DNA of 64,000 nucleotides from Candidatus Corynebacterium faecigallinarum (GTDB taxonomy: Bacteria > Actinomycetota > Actinomycetes > Mycobacteriales > Mycobacteriaceae). Each line of letters opens with the position of its first letter. Positions within the stretch are counted from its first letter, which is position 1. Shown here piece by piece: positions 44,653 to 55,389 of this stretch. The notes below the pieces were generated by a model. That model was given only the letters and a program-made list of their open reading frames with translations. It had not been told where the DNA came from and did no database searches. Both the position numbers and the translations under genes were made by a program. Where the stretch lies: positions 62,001 through 126,000 of the forward strand of contig DWVP01000014.1 of assembly GCA_019120175.1 (NCBI GenBank), in the 5' to 3' direction.

Positions 44653-45501
44653 ATGACCTCCACCGATATCCACCAACAGGTCCGTGCCGCACTCTCGGCG
44701 CGGCTCGACGGGGAACCCGGGCCGGCAGGGCTGGGGGACGACACCGTCGACGCCCATCTGGCGGCCTGCGAGCCGTGCCAGCAGTGGTTCGCCGACGCCA
44801 GTGATCTGAACCGTCGGCTGCGCATGTCACTGGCCCCGGAGACCCCGCCCGCGCCCACCGACCCCGGTGCCCTGGCCGAGCACATGGCGCAGATCGCCGA
44901 CGACACCCCACAGTTGTCGCACCGGCTGCGGAACCGGGGCCTTCCGCTGGTCATCGCCCGGCTGGTTCTGCTGGCCTGTGCGGTGGGGTATGTGGTCTGG
45001 GCGGTGCTGCTGCTCGTCGGGGTCACCGGTCCCGGTGCCGAATTCATCGGCGGTAGCGACGGTGGTGGTGGCGACGGTGGTGCCGGTGGCGCCGGTGGTG
45101 CGGTCGGCAACTCCTCGGATCCCGACTACGCCCGACTGGTGGTGGACGCCGCGGCGGTACGTTTCGCACTGGCGGCGGGACTGCTGTGGGGGGCGTTACG
45201 TCCGGCGGCGGGCCCCGGTCTGCTGCCGGTGTTCGTGGCACTGTGGGGCTTCACCGCCGGTTTCGCCACCCGCGACGTGGTCCTGGGTGTGATGGACGGT
45301 GCGGTGGACGTCGCCCAGATCCTCGGCCTGCTGCTGCACCTGGCGTCCTGCGCCGCGCTGGTCAGCGTGTGGCTGGCCCGGCACCATGCCGTCGCCCCGC
45401 TGCGCCAGTCATTGCGCATGCTGTCGGCACGTCCCGTCGGATACAGTCCCAATGACGTGGAACGGCACTCGTCCTGGCGCCCCGGCGACCGGCCGGACTG
45501 A
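44653..45501 (+). CDS. zf-HC2 domain membrane protein
   Basis: 282 residues. N-terminal anti-sigma-like zinc finger: HLAACEPCQQWFADASDLNR has the His-x3-Cys-x2-Cys pattern of ZAS domains. A helix (VIARLVLLACAVGYVVWAVL, ~105-125), a Gly-rich loop (GGGGDGGAGGAGGA) and about four further helices follow, with a basic tail. It may be a redox or zinc-dependent membrane regulator; unlike true anti-sigma factors, no sigma gene is beside it. Likely co-transcribed with the DoxX gene. Confidence 0.8.
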   Translation: MTSTDIHQQVRAALSARLDGEPGPAGLGDDTVDAHLAACEPCQQWFADASDLNRRLRMSLAPETPPAPTDPGALAEHMAQIADDTPQLSHRLRNRGLPLVIARLVLLACAVGYVVWAVLLLVGVTGPGAEFIGGSDGGGGDGGAGGAGGAVGNSSDPDYARLVVDAAAVRFALAAGLLWGALRPAAGPGLLPVFVALWGFTAGFATRDVVLGVMDGAVDVAQILGLLLHLASCAALVSVWLARHHAVAPLRQSLRMLSARPVGYSPNDVERHSSWRPGDRPD

Positions 45502-45519
45502 CCGACTGGTTCTGCCGGA

Positions 45520-47154
45520 TCAGGTCCAGCCCGGCAGCCACATCCGCCAGCTCCACTGTGTCGGGCTCAGTGGGATGCCGGTGAAGACCGGCAGGAAGAA
45601 CAGGAACATCGCCACGACCAGCACCAGGTAGATGACCACCACCAGCTGGCCGGTGCGTCCCAGCACCATAGCCTTGACCGGTGACACCTGCGAATCAGGG
45701 GCACGGGCGTCCCGACGGATCGCCAGATCCGAGACCTGTCCCAGCACCAGGGCGATCCCGATGATGAGGAAGGGTGCCAGTGCGGTGGCGTAGAAGAGGT
45801 ACATCTGGCGGTCGGTGTTGATCAGCCACGGCAGGAATCCGGCGAGGTAACCCAGCACCGGGACGAGCCAGACCATCTCCCGGTGGCGCAGCATCCGCCA
45901 CAGTCCCCACAGCAGCACCGGGACGGTGAGGAACCAGATCACCGGGGTGCCGACCAGCAGCACCACTTCCTTGGACCCGTCGTCGCCGGTGGTGGAGTGG
46001 TACAGCAACGCCCGGGTGCTGGCCAGCCAGTCCCAGGGCTTGGACTCCCACGGGTGGACGTGGTCGTTGGAGTTCGTCAGTTCGGAATGAAAACCCAGGA
46101 CCGATACGTGGTAGTAGATGAAGTTCTGTACGGACTCCGGAAGGAAGCCCAGGCCCCAGTCGGCGATCCGCTCGTTGCCGGACTCCAGCTCGTGGCGGAA
46201 CACCCCGGTCTCCGAGGCGAACCACGACCGGAAGGACAGCAGGTATACCCCGACCGGCACCAGCACCACCGAGGCGAAGGCGGGCAGACAGTCGTGGACC
46301 AGGGTGCCGCGGAAGGGACGCTGCACCCCGAAGCGGCGCCGTCGCCACCAGTCCACGCCGACGATGGTCAGGCCGATGAAGGCCATGTAGTACAGCCCGG
46401 ACCATTTCACCGCCAGGGCGCATCCCAGGGCGACCCCGGCGGCGAACCGCCACCACCGGAAACCCAGCCGAGGACCCAGCGGGAAGTCGCCGATACGGTG
46501 CTCGGCGGCGACGAGGATGAACCGGTCCTCCATCTGCCGGTGGTCGTGCAGCAGCAGGTACACCGCCAGCAGGATAAAGAAGACCTGCATGTGGTCGAGC
46601 ATCGCCGAGCGCCCGGTGACGAAGAGGATCCCGTCGCACAGGGCGATGATCCCGGCGGCGAAGCCGATCCAGTCGGAGTTGCTCAGCCGACGGGCGCAGG
46701 CGGCGATGAGCAGGATGACCCCGACGGCGAGGAGCGCGGTGACGATACGCCAGCCCCAGGGGTTGTTGCCGAAGACCGCGATCCCGATCGCCTCGAGGTG
46801 CTTGGCCAGGGGAGGGTGGACGACCAGGCCGAAGCCTGGGTTGTCCTCGATCCCTCCGATCAACAGGTTGTCGGTGCCGCGCAGCACCTGCCACGACTGG
46901 GGCACGTAGTGCTTCTCATCGAACACCGGCACACCCCGGTCGGTCGGGTGCGACAGCCCCCACAGGCGGGTCAGTAGACCGAGGGCACCGAGGATGCCGA
47001 GCATCCACCACCAGCGACGCGGGCCGGACGCGACGCGCCGCAGGACGCGCCCCAGGGCGCGCGGTGCGTCGCGGCGGCCGGCGCCTGACCCGGCGTCGTT
47101 GACGGTGTCGGCACCGGCGTCGTTGCCGGTGTCGTTGCTGGTGGTCGGTGTCAC
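45520..47154 (-). CDS. pmt: polyprenyl-phosphate-mannose protein O-mannosyltransferase
   Basis: 544 residues, GT39 family. It transfers mannose from polyprenyl-P-mannose to Ser/Thr of exported proteins. A ~35-residue hydrophilic start is followed by the first helix and the catalytic loop PVFDEKHYVPQSWQVLRG (Asp-Glu acid pair), VVHPPLAKHLEAIGIAVFGN, and about ten more helices including SDWIGFAAGIIALCDGILFV. HPWESKPWDW is the conserved extracytoplasmic motif. Homologue of Rv1002c, which also neighbours rsmI. Divergent from rsmI with 62 bp between. Confidence 0.95.
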   Translation of the reverse strand: MTPTTSNDTGNDAGADTVNDAGSGAGRRDAPRALGRVLRRVASGPRRWWWMLGILGALGLLTRLWGLSHPTDRGVPVFDEKHYVPQSWQVLRGTDNLLIGGIEDNPGFGLVVHPPLAKHLEAIGIAVFGNNPWGWRIVTALLAVGVILLIAACARRLSNSDWIGFAAGIIALCDGILFVTGRSAMLDHMQVFFILLAVYLLLHDHRQMEDRFILVAAEHRIGDFPLGPRLGFRWWRFAAGVALGCALAVKWSGLYYMAFIGLTIVGVDWWRRRRFGVQRPFRGTLVHDCLPAFASVVLVPVGVYLLSFRSWFASETGVFRHELESGNERIADWGLGFLPESVQNFIYYHVSVLGFHSELTNSNDHVHPWESKPWDWLASTRALLYHSTTGDDGSKEVVLLVGTPVIWFLTVPVLLWGLWRMLRHREMVWLVPVLGYLAGFLPWLINTDRQMYLFYATALAPFLIIGIALVLGQVSDLAIRRDARAPDSQVSPVKAMVLGRTGQLVVVIYLVLVVAMFLFFLPVFTGIPLSPTQWSWRMWLPGWT

Positions 47155-47216
47155 AGGACGCCATCCTATACGCCAGGCTGCAGCGTCCCGGCGCTGGCCG
47201 GTAGAGTCTGCAGGTC

Positions 47217-48170
47217 ATGAGCCAGAGCACACCGGCAGACCTGACCGAGTTGACCCGGCGCGCAGCCGAACAGCGGCCGTGTCCCCGCGGCGGGATCATC
47301 CTTGCGGCCACTCCGCTTGGCGACCCGCTGGACGCCTCGATCCGGCTGATCGACGCCCTGGGCAGTGCGGACGTCATCGCCGCCGAGGACACCCGCCGCA
47401 CCCGCGCGCTGGCCACCGCGCTGGGGGTGGAGATCACCGGGCAGATGGTGTCGAACTTCGACCACAATGAGTCCGACCGGGCGTCCGGACTGGTGGAGCG
47501 GGCGCGAACCGGGGCCCGGGTACTGGTGGTCACCGATGCGGGCATGCCCTCGGTCTCTGACCCGGGGTTCCCACTGGTCACCGCGGCACAGGATGCCGGC
47601 GTGCCCGTGACCTGCCTGCCCGGCCCGTCGGCGGTGCCCACCGCCCTGGCCCTCTCCGGGGTCGGTGTCGGCCACTTCGCCTTCGACGGCTTCGCGCCCC
47701 GCAAGGACGGCGCCAAGCGGACCTGGCTGGAGTCGGTGCGGGACTCGCCGCGCGCGGTGAGTTTCTTCGAGTCCCCGCACCGGTTGGCCGCCACCCTGAC
47801 CACCGCCGCCGAGGTGCTGGGTGGCGGGCGGGAGGCCGCGGTGTGCCGAGAGCTGACCAAGACCTATGAGGAGGTCCGGCGCGGCAGCCTCGCCGAGCTG
47901 GCGGCCTGGGCGGAGGAGGGGGTGCGCGGTGAGATCACCGTGGTCATCTCCGCGGCCGGTGCCGACGGGTCCGGGCAGGTAGAAGTGGCTGACCTGGTCC
48001 CGCTCGTGGAGGAGAAGGTGGCGTCCGGCGTGCGGCTCAAGGACGCCTGCCGGGAGGTGGCGGCCCAGGCTGGCGCCGGGGTAGGCGCTGGGTCAGCCGC
48101 TGGGTCAGTCGCTGGGTCAGTCTCGAAGCGCGAGCTCTACGAGGCGGTTCTCGACGCCCGCGGACGCTGA
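47217..48170 (+). CDS. rsmI: 16S rRNA (cytidine-1402-2'-O)-methyltransferase
   Basis: 317 residues. It methylates the ribose of C1402 in 16S rRNA with SAM. Tetrapyrrole-methylase fold: [69 protein letters not shown] and FFESPHRL. Near the C-terminus an AGSA/AGSV tract is coded by three 12-bp repeats (48087-48122), absent from standard RsmI. TAGAGT at 47202 is a -10 element close to the ATG. Confidence 0.95.
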   Translation: MSQSTPADLTELTRRAAEQRPCPRGGIILAATPLGDPLDASIRLIDALGSADVIAAEDTRRTRALATALGVEITGQMVSNFDHNESDRASGLVERARTGARVLVVTDAGMPSVSDPGFPLVTAAQDAGVPVTCLPGPSAVPTALALSGVGVGHFAFDGFAPRKDGAKRTWLESVRDSPRAVSFFESPHRLAATLTTAAEVLGGGREAAVCRELTKTYEEVRRGSLAELAAWAEEGVRGEITVVISAAGADGSGQVEVADLVPLVEEKVASGVRLKDACREVAAQAGAGVGAGSAAGSVAGSVSKRELYEAVLDARGR

Positions 48171-48234
48171 TAAAAATCGCGCAACTTTCGTACCGGATCG
48201 GTGTGTGTCCACAGACTATGGCACAGTAGACCGC

Positions 48235-50034
48235 ATGTCCGTTTCAGAAGAGAATCCAGAGAACGACGAGAACCGGGAGGTTCCCGGTGCCTCGTCGGAT
48301 CAGGCAGACGTCGCTGGGACCTCCATTGATGATCTCACCGCTCAGGAACTGAGCGAGGAGAAGATCTCCCCGGTGGCGATCGACAGCATGCTGCCCCCGC
48401 CCGCGGAGGACGAGAACGCGAAGGTGGACAAGGCCGTCACCGGTTTCGCTGCCCTCATCATTCTCGCCATCGTGGTGTGGGCCCTGTTCGCTCCGGACAG
48501 TTTCTCCTCGTTCGCGACGAATGCCCTGGACTTCGTGGTCACCGACTTCGGTTGGGTCTACATCATCGCCGGGACGATCTTCGTCTTCTTCATCATCTGG
48601 ATCGCGCTGAGCAAGTTCGGCAACATCCGCCTCGGTCAGGACAATGAGCGACCGGAGTTCAACGCGACCAGCTGGATCGCGATGCTCTTCGCCGCTGGTA
48701 TGGGCATCGGCCTGATGTTCTACGGCACCGCGGAGCCGCTGACCTTCTACCGGGACGGTGTGCCCGGTGAGGCCTCCGAGAGCGTGCCGGTGTCCATGGC
48801 CACCACCCTGTTCCACTGGACGCTGCACCCCTGGGCGATCTACGCCATTGTGGGCCTGGCCATTGCCTACGGAACCTTCCGTCTGGGCCGTAAGCAGTTG
48901 ATAAGTTCGGCATTCGTGCCGCTGATCGGCATTCGCCGGGCCGAAGGCTGGTTGGGCAAGCTGATCGACATCCTGTCGATCTTCGCCACCGTCTTCGGTA
49001 CCGCCGCCTCCCTGGGCCTGGGTGCCCTGCAGATCGCCGCCGGTCTGGATCTGACCGACATCGTCACGGACCCGGGCACCGGATGGTTGCTGATGATCAT
49101 CGGTGTGCTCGGCGCGTGCTACCTGATCTCCGCCTTCTCCGGTGTGGGCAAGGGAATCCAGTACGTCTCGAACTTCAACATGGTGCTTGCCGGGATCCTG
49201 GCACTCTTCGTCCTCGTCGTGGGGCCGACCGTGGTCATCATGAACACCATCCCGACCTCCTTCGGTAACTACATCCAGGAGTTCTTCGGCATGGCGGGAC
49301 GCACTGCAGACTCCTCACCGGGCATGGCCGAGTGGCTGTCGAGCAACACCCTGTTCTACTGGGCATGGTGGATCTCGTGGTCCCCGTTCGTCGGCACCTT
49401 CATCGCCCGCATCTCCCGCGGACGCACGGTCCGCGAGTTCATCCTGGTCATCCTGCTGGTCCCGACCGCGGTCTCGGTCGTCTGGTTCTCCATCTTCGGT
49501 GGCAGCGCCATCCACCAGGAGGGCGAGGGTACCGACATCTACGGTGACGGCACCGGCGAGAACATGCTGTTCAACCTGCTGCACGACCTGCCGCTGGGTG
49601 GGCTCACCTCGATCATCGCGATGATCCTGCTGTCGACCTTCTTCATCACCTCGGCGGACTCCGCGTCCACCGTGATGGGCACCATGAGCCAGAACGGCAA
49701 GCTGGTGGCCGACAGGAAGATCACCGTGCTGTGGGGTCTGATGACCGGCCTCATCGCCGTGGCGCTGCTGCTCTCCGGCGGCGAGGAAGCCCTGGACAAC
49801 CTGCAGACCGTGACGATCCTGGCGGCCAGCCCGTTCGTGATCCTGATCCTGTTCCTGTGTCTGGCGCTGTACAAGGGCCTGTCCCAGGACCCGATGTTCC
49901 TCGACGAGAAGCAGAAGCGCGCCTTCGCCCTGCGTCTGGCACGTGAGCGTCGCCACCAGGAGACAGCCGAGGCCCGCCAGTCCCGGGAGAAGCGCAAGCG
50001 GGAGAAACAGGAGCCCAGGAAGCCGACGAAGTAG
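48235..50034 (+). CDS. betP: BCCT-family betaine uptake carrier, BetP-like
   Basis: 599 residues from ATG 48235. Na+-coupled glycine-betaine symporter for osmotic stress. A ~70-residue acidic N-terminus precedes twelve helices. The betaine/Na+ segment [38 protein letters not shown] and [20 protein letters not shown] (substrate Trp box) are nearly those of C. glutamicum BetP. The ~50-residue C-terminus is strongly basic ([20 protein letters not shown]), matching the osmosensing tail of BetP. In C. glutamicum betP is an MtrA target; no CGTnAY array was seen in the 64-bp gap here. Confidence 0.9.
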   Translation: MSVSEENPENDENREVPGASSDQADVAGTSIDDLTAQELSEEKISPVAIDSMLPPPAEDENAKVDKAVTGFAALIILAIVVWALFAPDSFSSFATNALDFVVTDFGWVYIIAGTIFVFFIIWIALSKFGNIRLGQDNERPEFNATSWIAMLFAAGMGIGLMFYGTAEPLTFYRDGVPGEASESVPVSMATTLFHWTLHPWAIYAIVGLAIAYGTFRLGRKQLISSAFVPLIGIRRAEGWLGKLIDILSIFATVFGTAASLGLGALQIAAGLDLTDIVTDPGTGWLLMIIGVLGACYLISAFSGVGKGIQYVSNFNMVLAGILALFVLVVGPTVVIMNTIPTSFGNYIQEFFGMAGRTADSSPGMAEWLSSNTLFYWAWWISWSPFVGTFIARISRGRTVREFILVILLVPTAVSVVWFSIFGGSAIHQEGEGTDIYGDGTGENMLFNLLHDLPLGGLTSIIAMILLSTFFITSADSASTVMGTMSQNGKLVADRKITVLWGLMTGLIAVALLLSGGEEALDNLQTVTILAASPFVILILFLCLALYKGLSQDPMFLDEKQKRAFALRLARERRHQETAEARQSREKRKREKQEPRKPTK

Positions 50035-50104
50035 GACCGGCTGAGCAGTACCCGGCGCTGCATCCGGCGTCTCGGTGGACGGTATCCAGTCCGCGCTGCA
50101 GCCA

Positions 50105-50145
50105 AGTAACCCCTGGTGTGCCACGACGGCACACCAGGGGTTACT
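50105..50145. terminator. perfect 18-bp hairpin between betP and metG
   Basis: The arms 50105-50122 and 50128-50145 (AGTAACCCCTGGTGTGCC and its complement) flank a 5-nt loop and end 8 nt before the metG ATG. CTGTTGG follows. It fits a terminator for betP, but it occupies the place where the metG promoter and leader would normally lie. Confidence 0.75.
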
Positions 50146-50153
50146 CTGTTGGC

Positions 50154-52019
50154 ATGTCGAAACACGTCCTCACCGCTGTCGCCTGGCCGTACGCCAACGG
50201 TCCCCGTCACATCGGACACGTCGCCGGATTCGGTGTCCCGTCCGACGTCTTCGCCCGGTTCCAGCGAATGTCGGGCAACGAGGTGCTGATGGTCTCCGGC
50301 ACCGACGAGCACGGCACCCCGCTGCTGGTCCAGGCGGAGAAGGAGGGCGTGAGCGTCCAGGACCTCGCCGACCGCTACAACCGCATCATCGTCGAGGACC
50401 TCGCCGGACTCGGCCTGTCCTACGACCTGTTCACCCGCACCACCACCCGTAACCACTATGCGGTGGTGCAGGAGCTGTTCCGCGGCCTCAACGACAACGG
50501 CTACATGGTCCGCCAGACCACCACGGGTGCGATCAGCCCGTCCACCGGCCGTACCCTGCCCGACCGCTTCATCGAGGGCACCTGCCCGCTGTGTGGTGCC
50601 ACCGACGCCCGCGGTGACCAGTGCGACAACTGCGGTAACCAGCTCGACCCCGCCGACCTGATCGACCCGCGCTCCAAGATCAACGGCGAGACCCCGGACT
50701 TCGTCGAGACCGAGCACTTCATGCTCGACCTGCCGGCCCTGGGCGACGCCCTGTCGGAGTGGTTGGACGAGCGCGAAGGGTGGCGTCCCAACGTCCTGAA
50801 CTTCTCGCTGAACCTGCTCAAGGACATGCGCCCGCGGGCGATGAGCCGCGACATCGACTGGGGCGTCCCGGTGCCGATCGAGGGCTGGCAGGACAACAAC
50901 GCCAAGAAGCTCTACGTCTGGTTCGACGCCGTCATCGGCTACCTCTCCGCCTCCATCGAGTGGGCCTACCGCACCGGTGACCCCGAGGCATGGCGCAAGT
51001 GGTGGGGCGACCCGGAGGCCCTGTCCTACTACTTCATGGGCAAGGACAACATCACCTTCCACTCCCAGATCTGGCCCGGTGAGCTCCTCGGTTACGCCGG
51101 TTCCGGCGCCAAGGGTGGTGAGGCCGGCGAGTTCGGTGAGCTGAACCTGCCGACCGAGGTCGTCTCCTCGGAGTTCCTCACCATGTCCGGCTCGAAGTTC
51201 TCCTCGTCGAAGGGCGTGGTGATCTACGTCCGCGACTTCCTGGAGACCTTCGGCCCGGACGCCCTGCGCTACTTCATCGCCGTCGCGGGTCCGGAGAACA
51301 TGGACACCGACTTCACCTGGGACGAGTTCGTCCGCCGGATCAACACCGAGCTGGCCAACGGCTGGGGCAACCTGGTCAACCGCACGGTGTCGATGGCGCA
51401 CAAGAACTTCGGGGAGATCCCGGCGGCCGGGTCGTTCACCGACGAGGACCGCGATCTGCTGGACGATGCTGCCGCAGCGTTCGCCAAGGTCGGGGAGTGC
51501 CTGGAGCACTCGCGGTTCAAGTCAGGTATCGCCGAGGCCATGCGCATCGTGGACCGCGGCAACCAGTACATCGCCGCCCAGGAGCCGTGGAAGCTGGCTA
51601 AGGCTGCGAAGGGGACGGAGGACACTGCCGCTGATCCGGCGGCCCGTGACCGTCTGGCCACCGTCCTGCACACCGCGCTGCAGATCGTCTCGGACGCCAA
51701 CACCCTGCTGACCCCCTACCTGCCGTTCTCCGCCCAGCAGGTCTTCGAGACCCTCGGCGGCACCGGCGTGTGGGCTGCCCAGCCGAAGGTCGTGGAGGTC
51801 ACCGACGACTCCCCGCGCACCCCGGTCGGTGTGGGCCTGCCGGAGGCCGGACGCAGCTACCCGGTGATCATGGGTGACTACGACGAGCAGCAGGCCCACT
51901 GGGGTCGTACCGAACTGGTCGCCGGTACCCCGCTGTCCAAGCCGTCCCCGCTGTTCACCAAGCTGGACGCCGAGCTCGCCGAGACCGGCCCGGAGTGGGC
52001 CCGCGTCGAGACGGACTAG
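50154..52019 (+). CDS. metG: methionyl-tRNA synthetase
   Basis: 621 residues from ATG 50154 ([20 protein letters not shown]). Class I synthetase: the HIGH motif is RHIGH in [18 protein letters not shown] zinc knuckle has Cys pairs ([18 protein letters not shown]). [18 protein letters not shown] and the KMSKS equivalent [20 protein letters not shown] follow, then the anticodon-binding helical domain. No C-terminal tRNA-binding domain is present, so it is the short form. The upstream hairpin leaves almost no room for a leader. Confidence 0.97.
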   Translation: MSKHVLTAVAWPYANGPRHIGHVAGFGVPSDVFARFQRMSGNEVLMVSGTDEHGTPLLVQAEKEGVSVQDLADRYNRIIVEDLAGLGLSYDLFTRTTTRNHYAVVQELFRGLNDNGYMVRQTTTGAISPSTGRTLPDRFIEGTCPLCGATDARGDQCDNCGNQLDPADLIDPRSKINGETPDFVETEHFMLDLPALGDALSEWLDEREGWRPNVLNFSLNLLKDMRPRAMSRDIDWGVPVPIEGWQDNNAKKLYVWFDAVIGYLSASIEWAYRTGDPEAWRKWWGDPEALSYYFMGKDNITFHSQIWPGELLGYAGSGAKGGEAGEFGELNLPTEVVSSEFLTMSGSKFSSSKGVVIYVRDFLETFGPDALRYFIAVAGPENMDTDFTWDEFVRRINTELANGWGNLVNRTVSMAHKNFGEIPAAGSFTDEDRDLLDDAAAAFAKVGECLEHSRFKSGIAEAMRIVDRGNQYIAAQEPWKLAKAAKGTEDTAADPAARDRLATVLHTALQIVSDANTLLTPYLPFSAQQVFETLGGTGVWAAQPKVVEVTDDSPRTPVGVGLPEAGRSYPVIMGDYDEQQAHWGRTELVAGTPLSKPSPLFTKLDAELAETGPEWARVETD

Positions 52020-52039
52020 TTGCAACTACGCTAGCTGGC

Positions 52040-52876
52040 ATGTCCGCCAAGAAGAAGCGTCCGACCCCTGTCCCGCCCGAGCCGCTGCCGCAGCTCTTCG
52101 ACGCCCACACCCACCTGGCGTCCTGCAAGGCCACCACCGCCGACGAGGTGCGGGAGATCGTCGACCGGGCGGCGGCGACCGGGGTGCAGGGGATCTGCAC
52201 CGTCGGTGACGGGATTGAGGAGGCAGAGCTTGCGCTGCAGGCCGCCCACCACGACGAGCGGGTCTATGCGGCCTGTGCTGTCCACCCCACCCGCTCCCAC
52301 GAGCTCACCGAGGACGTCCGCACCCGGATTCGTGACCTCGTCGCCGACGATCGCTGCGTGGCGGTGGGGGAGACCGGCCTGGACACCTACTGGATCACGC
52401 ACGACCCGGAGGACACCGCCGACCTGGAGACGCAGGAGGAGGCGCTGCGCTGGCACATGGCCCTGGCCCACGAGGTCGGCAAGCCGCTGATGATCCACAA
52501 CCGTGAGGCAGACGACGACCTGATGCGCGTGCTCAATGATGCGCCGGACGACCTCACGGTGATGCTGCACTGCTTCTCCTCGCCGCTGGAGGTCGCCCGC
52601 GAGGCGATCGACCGTGGGTACTACCTCAGCTTCTGCGGCAACGTCACCTTCAAGCGCAACGGTGAACTGCGCGAGGCCGCCGCACTGGTGCCGGCTGACC
52701 GGATCCTTCTGGAGACCGATGCGCCGTACATGACCCCGGAGCCCTTCCGCGGGGCGCGAAATGAACCGGTCTTCGTCGGCTACACCGCGCGTTGTCTCGC
52801 AGAGGCCCGCGGTATTTCACCGGAGGAGGCTGGCGAGATCGTCACACAGAACGCCCGGACGCTCTACGGCATCTGA
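52040..52876 (+). CDS. tatD: TatD family metal-dependent DNase
   Basis: 278 residues from ATG 52040, 20 bp after metG. TIM-barrel metallohydrolase: LFDAHTHL (HxH), VGETGLDTYW with metal Glu, MIHNREADDDL, VMLHCFSSP, and LLETDAPYMTPEPFRG. TatD proteins are 3'-5' exonucleases/DNA repair nucleases. The metG-tatD-rpf-ksgA-ispE order is the same as in mycobacteria (metS-tatD-rpfB-ksgA-ispE). Confidence 0.95.
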   Translation: MSAKKKRPTPVPPEPLPQLFDAHTHLASCKATTADEVREIVDRAAATGVQGICTVGDGIEEAELALQAAHHDERVYAACAVHPTRSHELTEDVRTRIRDLVADDRCVAVGETGLDTYWITHDPEDTADLETQEEALRWHMALAHEVGKPLMIHNREADDDLMRVLNDAPDDLTVMLHCFSSPLEVAREAIDRGYYLSFCGNVTFKRNGELREAAALVPADRILLETDAPYMTPEPFRGARNEPVFVGYTARCLAEARGISPEEAGEIVTQNARTLYGI

Positions 52877-52919
52877 TACCCCGGGTGGTGCGTCGCGCGC
52901 CACGCCACACAGGGCGCCC

Positions 52920-52970
52920 CGTGATGGGCGCGTGATTCGTGCGTGACTCCCGCGTGATTCGCGGGTGATG
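52920..52970. promoter_or_regulatory. five-copy 11-bp phased CGTGAY array upstream of rpf2
   Basis: CGTGATG (52920), CGTGATT (52931), CGTGACT (52942), CGTGATT (52953) and GGTGATG (52964) start exactly 11 bp apart, about one helical turn, so all lie on one DNA face. The half-site is the same as in the arrays before the M23 peptidase gene. It lies in the 317-bp tatD-rpf2 gap, 224 bp before the rpf2 start. Confidence 0.55.
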
Positions 52971-53093
52971 CGCCACGGTAGAAAAGTGGTGCATGAGACG
53001 GCTGTGACCACAGTTGCCCCGTGTTCTCCCTGACGTGTGAGGGTGGCGACATTTTCCGCGGAAATTTCGCCAATGGGTTGGCCTGCGGGCGAT

Positions 53094-53111
53094 CGTTACC
53101 GTATCGTTATC
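53094..53111. promoter_or_regulatory. CGTTAYC pair near the rpf2 promoter
   Basis: CGTTACC (53094) and CGTTATC (53105), 11 bp apart, 83 bp before the rpf2 start codon. The core CCGTATCGTTATC is identical to bases 3873-3885 before the M23 peptidase gene. C. glutamicum rpf2 is a reported MtrA target. Confidence 0.6.
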
Positions 53112-53136
53112 GAAGTTACGGAATCGAGACGTCTAA

Positions 53137-54345
<1,209 letters not shown>

Positions 54346-54420
54346 TCATCCAGGCCAGTTACCCTGCTTAGTCTCCCTGGCTGGTAACTCCGACCGCTGC
54401 TGCGGCTATCCTGGAGAGCT

Positions 54421-55389
54421 GTGGATACTTTCAACAGCGCGGAGAGCGCCGGCAGCGACGGCAGCGGCGGCGACGGTAGTGTTGGCGTCCGGCTGCTCGG
54501 CCCCGGGGAGATCCGTGAACTGGCCGCCGAGCTCGACGTGACACCGACGAAGAGGCTGGGGCAGAACTTCGTCATCGACCCGAACACGGTGCGTCGTATC
54601 GTCACCGCCGCTGACCTGGCCGAGGACGATCACGTCGTGGAGGTCGGCCCCGGTCTCGGGTCGCTGACCCTGGCGCTGCTGGAGGCCGTCGGGCAGCTGA
54701 CGGTGGTGGAGATCGACCCGCGCCTGGCCGGACGGCTCGAGCGCACCGTCGGCGAGTTCGCCCCGTCGCGAGCCGATGACCTCACCGTGGTCACCTCGGA
54801 TGCGCTGAAGATCGCCGCGGACAACCCCGCCTTCGTCGACACCCCGCCGACCGCGCTGGTGGCGAACCTTCCGTACAACGTCTCTGTGCCGGTGCTGCTG
54901 CACCTGCTGGAGATCTTCCCCAGCATCCGCCGGGTGCTGGTCATGGTGCAGTTGGAGGTCGCCGACCGGCTGGCCGCCGACCCCGGCAGCAAGGTCTATG
55001 GCGTGCCCAGCGTCAAGGCGGGCTTCCATGGCCGGGTGCGTCGGGCCGGGGTGATCGGCAAGAACGTCTTCTGGCCGGCGCCGAAGATCGACTCGGGTCT
55101 GGTGCGCATCGACCGTTGGGCCGACGAGGACCGGCCCTGGCAGGCCGAGCTGGAGCGTCTGGGGGAGGACGTCCTGCGTTCCGAACTCTTCGCCGTCACG
55201 GATGCCGCCTTCCTGCAGCGTCGCAAGACCCTGCGCGCCGCGCTGTCCGGCTACTTCGGTTCCGGACCAGAGGCTGAGGAGGTCCTCACCGCCGCCGGTA
55301 TCGACCCGCGGGAGCGCGGCGAGAAGCTGGACACCGCCGCATTCGTGCGGCTGGCGGTGGCGTCGCTGGATCGGCGCGGATCGTCGTGA
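54421..55389 (+). CDS. ksgA: 16S rRNA (adenine-1518/1519-N6)-dimethyltransferase
   Basis: 322 residues, GTG start. It dimethylates A1518 and A1519 of 16S rRNA with SAM. After a ~25-residue Ser/Gly-rich extension: [37 protein letters not shown] (SAM loop), [13 protein letters not shown], and the NLPY catalytic motif in [15 protein letters not shown], then the small helical domain. Overlaps ispE by 4 bp (GTGA). Same order as rpfB-ksgA-ispE in M. tuberculosis. Confidence 0.96.
   Translation: MDTFNSAESAGSDGSGGDGSVGVRLLGPGEIRELAAELDVTPTKRLGQNFVIDPNTVRRIVTAADLAEDDHVVEVGPGLGSLTLALLEAVGQLTVVEIDPRLAGRLERTVGEFAPSRADDLTVVTSDALKIAADNPAFVDTPPTALVANLPYNVSVPVLLHLLEIFPSIRRVLVMVQLEVADRLAADPGSKVYGVPSVKAGFHGRVRRAGVIGKNVFWPAPKIDSGLVRIDRWADEDRPWQAELERLGEDVLRSELFAVTDAAFLQRRKTLRAALSGYFGSGPEAEEVLTAAGIDPRERGEKLDTAAFVRLAVASLDRRGSS

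Noticed and set aside
48171..48234. MtrA half-site pair before betP
   Set aside because: betP is an MtrA target in C. glutamicum, but no CGTnAY pair with 11-bp spacing is present in this short gap.
49539..51509. 656-codon minus-strand frame across betP and metG
   Set aside because: It crosses two well-supported genes and a terminator; composition is that of an antisense shadow.
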